A DNA stretch of 6,529 nucleotides from Thermosulfurimonas sp. (lineage in GTDB: Bacteria; Desulfobacterota; Thermodesulfobacteria; Thermodesulfobacteriales; Thermodesulfobacteriaceae): NCBI GenBank assembly GCA_015487645.1, contig WFPH01000217.1:1-6529 (forward strand), given 5' to 3'. The notes under the pieces are model-generated. The model searched no databases and was not told the DNA's origin. It saw nothing but the letters and a program-made list of their open reading frames with translations. A program made the position numbers and the translations under genes. Below, one piece after another: positions 5,625-6,529 of the stretch. How positions within the stretch are numbered: the first letter of the stretch is position 1; every line of letters begins with the position of its first letter.

Positions 5625-6529
5625 GACCCATGGCCTCCATCTCCTGAATAATGGTCTCCGCGGCTTGCGGGCGGAAGATCTTCCGGGCTTTCTTTCCCAT
5701 AGCTTTCAATTTCTCGGGCTCTGAAAGCAACCTCGAAATCCGTTCCACAAACTCTGGCGGAGAAAAGGTGCCCTCCTTGAGCATCACGCCCCCGCCGGCT
5801 GAAACCACGACCTGGGCGTTCTTTTCCTGATGCGCATGGGTAGCATAGGGGAAAGGAATATAGATCGCGGGTTTGCCCAGGGCACATAGCTCGGCCACGG
5901 TGGTTGCCCCGGCCCGGGAAACCACCAGGTCGGCCTGCGCATAGGCCCAGGCCATGTCCCGAATGAAGGCCCTGACCTCTACCCGAAGTCCTTTTTCACG
6001 GTAGGCTCGTCTCACCCACTCTTCGTCTCTTTCGCCGGTCTGATGAAGAAGGTAGAGATTCGGGAACCGGGAGAAGATATCTCCGGCGGTCTCGGTGAGC
6101 AGGCGATTAATGCTCCGGGCACCCTGACTGCCCCCCAGAACGAGAAGCCCCGGTCCGGCATGTTCCCGGGGGCGCCGGGCCAAGACTTCCTCCCTCACCG
6201 GGTTGCCGGAAAGAATCACCTTCCGCCCGGGGAAATAGCCCTCGGTGCCGGGAAAGCTTACAAAAACCCGGTGGACCAGCCGGCCACAGAGCCGGTTGGC
6301 CAGCCCGGGAATGGCGTTCTGTTCGTGGAGTCCCAGTCTTTTCCGCAAGATTCTCCCCGCCACGATGGCCGGGAAGGAGGCATAGCCCCCGGTCCCGAAA
6401 ACGATGTCCGCCCCAAACTCCCGGATGAGCGAAAGGGCCTCCCTCACCCCCCGGGAAAGCTGCCAGAGGGCTCGTATCTTCTGCGGCAGGCTCCGCCCGA
6501 GCAACCCTTCCCCGCGAATGGTGGCCACC
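5617..6529 (-). CDS. murG: MurG, lipid II synthase (5' end outside window)
   Basis: UDP-GlcNAc:undecaprenyl-PP-MurNAc-pentapeptide GlcNAc transferase, a GT-B fold family 28 enzyme at the inner face of the membrane that turns lipid I into lipid II. The frame is open to the right edge. Of the usual roughly 360 residues about 303 are present, so some 55 to 60, including the N-terminal glycine-rich GGH loop, are missing. Counting from the GTG at 6528, which is internal and not the start, one sees GTGGYASFP (45-53), HEQNAIPGLANRL (68-80) and LSGNPVR (106-112). The donor domain then has LGGSQGA (131-137), SRAGATTVAEL (204-214), PFPYATHAHQEKNA (225-238) and AGGGVML (244-250). These are the hallmark MurG motifs. 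The end overlaps the start of murC by 8 nt. It is the most upstream gene seen of the dcw run. Confidence 0.96.
   Translation of the reverse strand, partial: VATIRGEGLLGRSLPQKIRALWQLSRGVREALSLIREFGADIVFGTGGYASFPAIVAGRILRKRLGLHEQNAIPGLANRLCGRLVHRVFVSFPGTEGYFPGRKVILSGNPVREEVLARRPREHAGPGLLVLGGSQGARSINRLLTETAGDIFSRFPNLYLLHQTGERDEEWVRRAYREKGLRVEVRAFIRDMAWAYAQADLVVSRAGATTVAELCALGKPAIYIPFPYATHAHQEKNAQVVVSAGGGVMLKEGTFSPPEFVERISRLLSEPEKLKAMGKKARKIFRPQAAETIIQEMEAMGHA

Noticed and set aside
6520..6529. GTG at 6528 as the start of murG
   Set aside because: The fragment lacks the N-terminal GGH loop and about 55 to 60 residues present in all MurG, so the frame must continue beyond the window.

Overview
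The window is a compact bacterial division and cell-wall (dcw) cluster and is coding almost end to end. Six genes lie on the minus strand. In transcription order (high to low coordinates) they are murG (5' end outside the window), murC, murB, ftsQ, ftsA and ftsZ. A seventh gene on the plus strand enters from the left edge and meets ftsZ tail to tail. It is the 3' end of a gene for the alpha (iron-sulfur) subunit of a class I fumarate hydratase.

Layout: fumarase alpha C-terminus 2-274 (+); ftsZ 271-1392 (-); ftsA 1396-2607 (-); ftsQ 2604 to about 3356 (-, start revised to an internal TTG); murB 3340-4242 (-); murC 4239-5624 (-); murG 5617 to beyond 6529 (-). Neighbouring dcw genes overlap by 4 to 17 nt or are 3 nt apart, so they very likely form one translationally coupled transcript. 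No stretch above 300 bases lacks a gene, and I see no tRNA, rRNA, mobile element, CRISPR array or convincing promoter. The only non-coding-type signals are two perfect hairpins inside reading frames (in ftsA just before ftsZ, and over the last codons of ftsZ) and a few ribosome binding sites that help decide starts.

MurG, MurC and MurB act in succession or close together in peptidoglycan precursor synthesis. MurB and MurC make UDP-MurNAc and add L-Ala in the cytoplasm, and MurG makes lipid II at the membrane. FtsQ, FtsA and FtsZ are divisome parts: FtsZ is the ring polymer, FtsA its membrane tether and FtsQ the bitopic scaffold. The FtsZ C-terminal peptide and the FtsA C-terminal amphipathic helix are both intact.

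Organism: GC-rich (about 60% by eye), with proteins rich in Glu, Lys and Arg and poor in Gln and Asn. The order murG-murC-murB-ftsQ-ftsA-ftsZ lacks ddl between murB and ftsQ. A separate fumarase alpha subunit and the general style of the proteins suggest a Gram-negative, probably thermophilic, Desulfobacterota or Thermodesulfobacteriota-like bacterium. This placement is inference.

I do not see a previously undescribed system here. The items worth a second look are small: the ftsA-internal 11-bp hairpin ahead of ftsZ, a changed NTDAQ motif in FtsZ, Cys for Ser at the MurB general-acid position, and a fumarase alpha gene with no beta gene after it.
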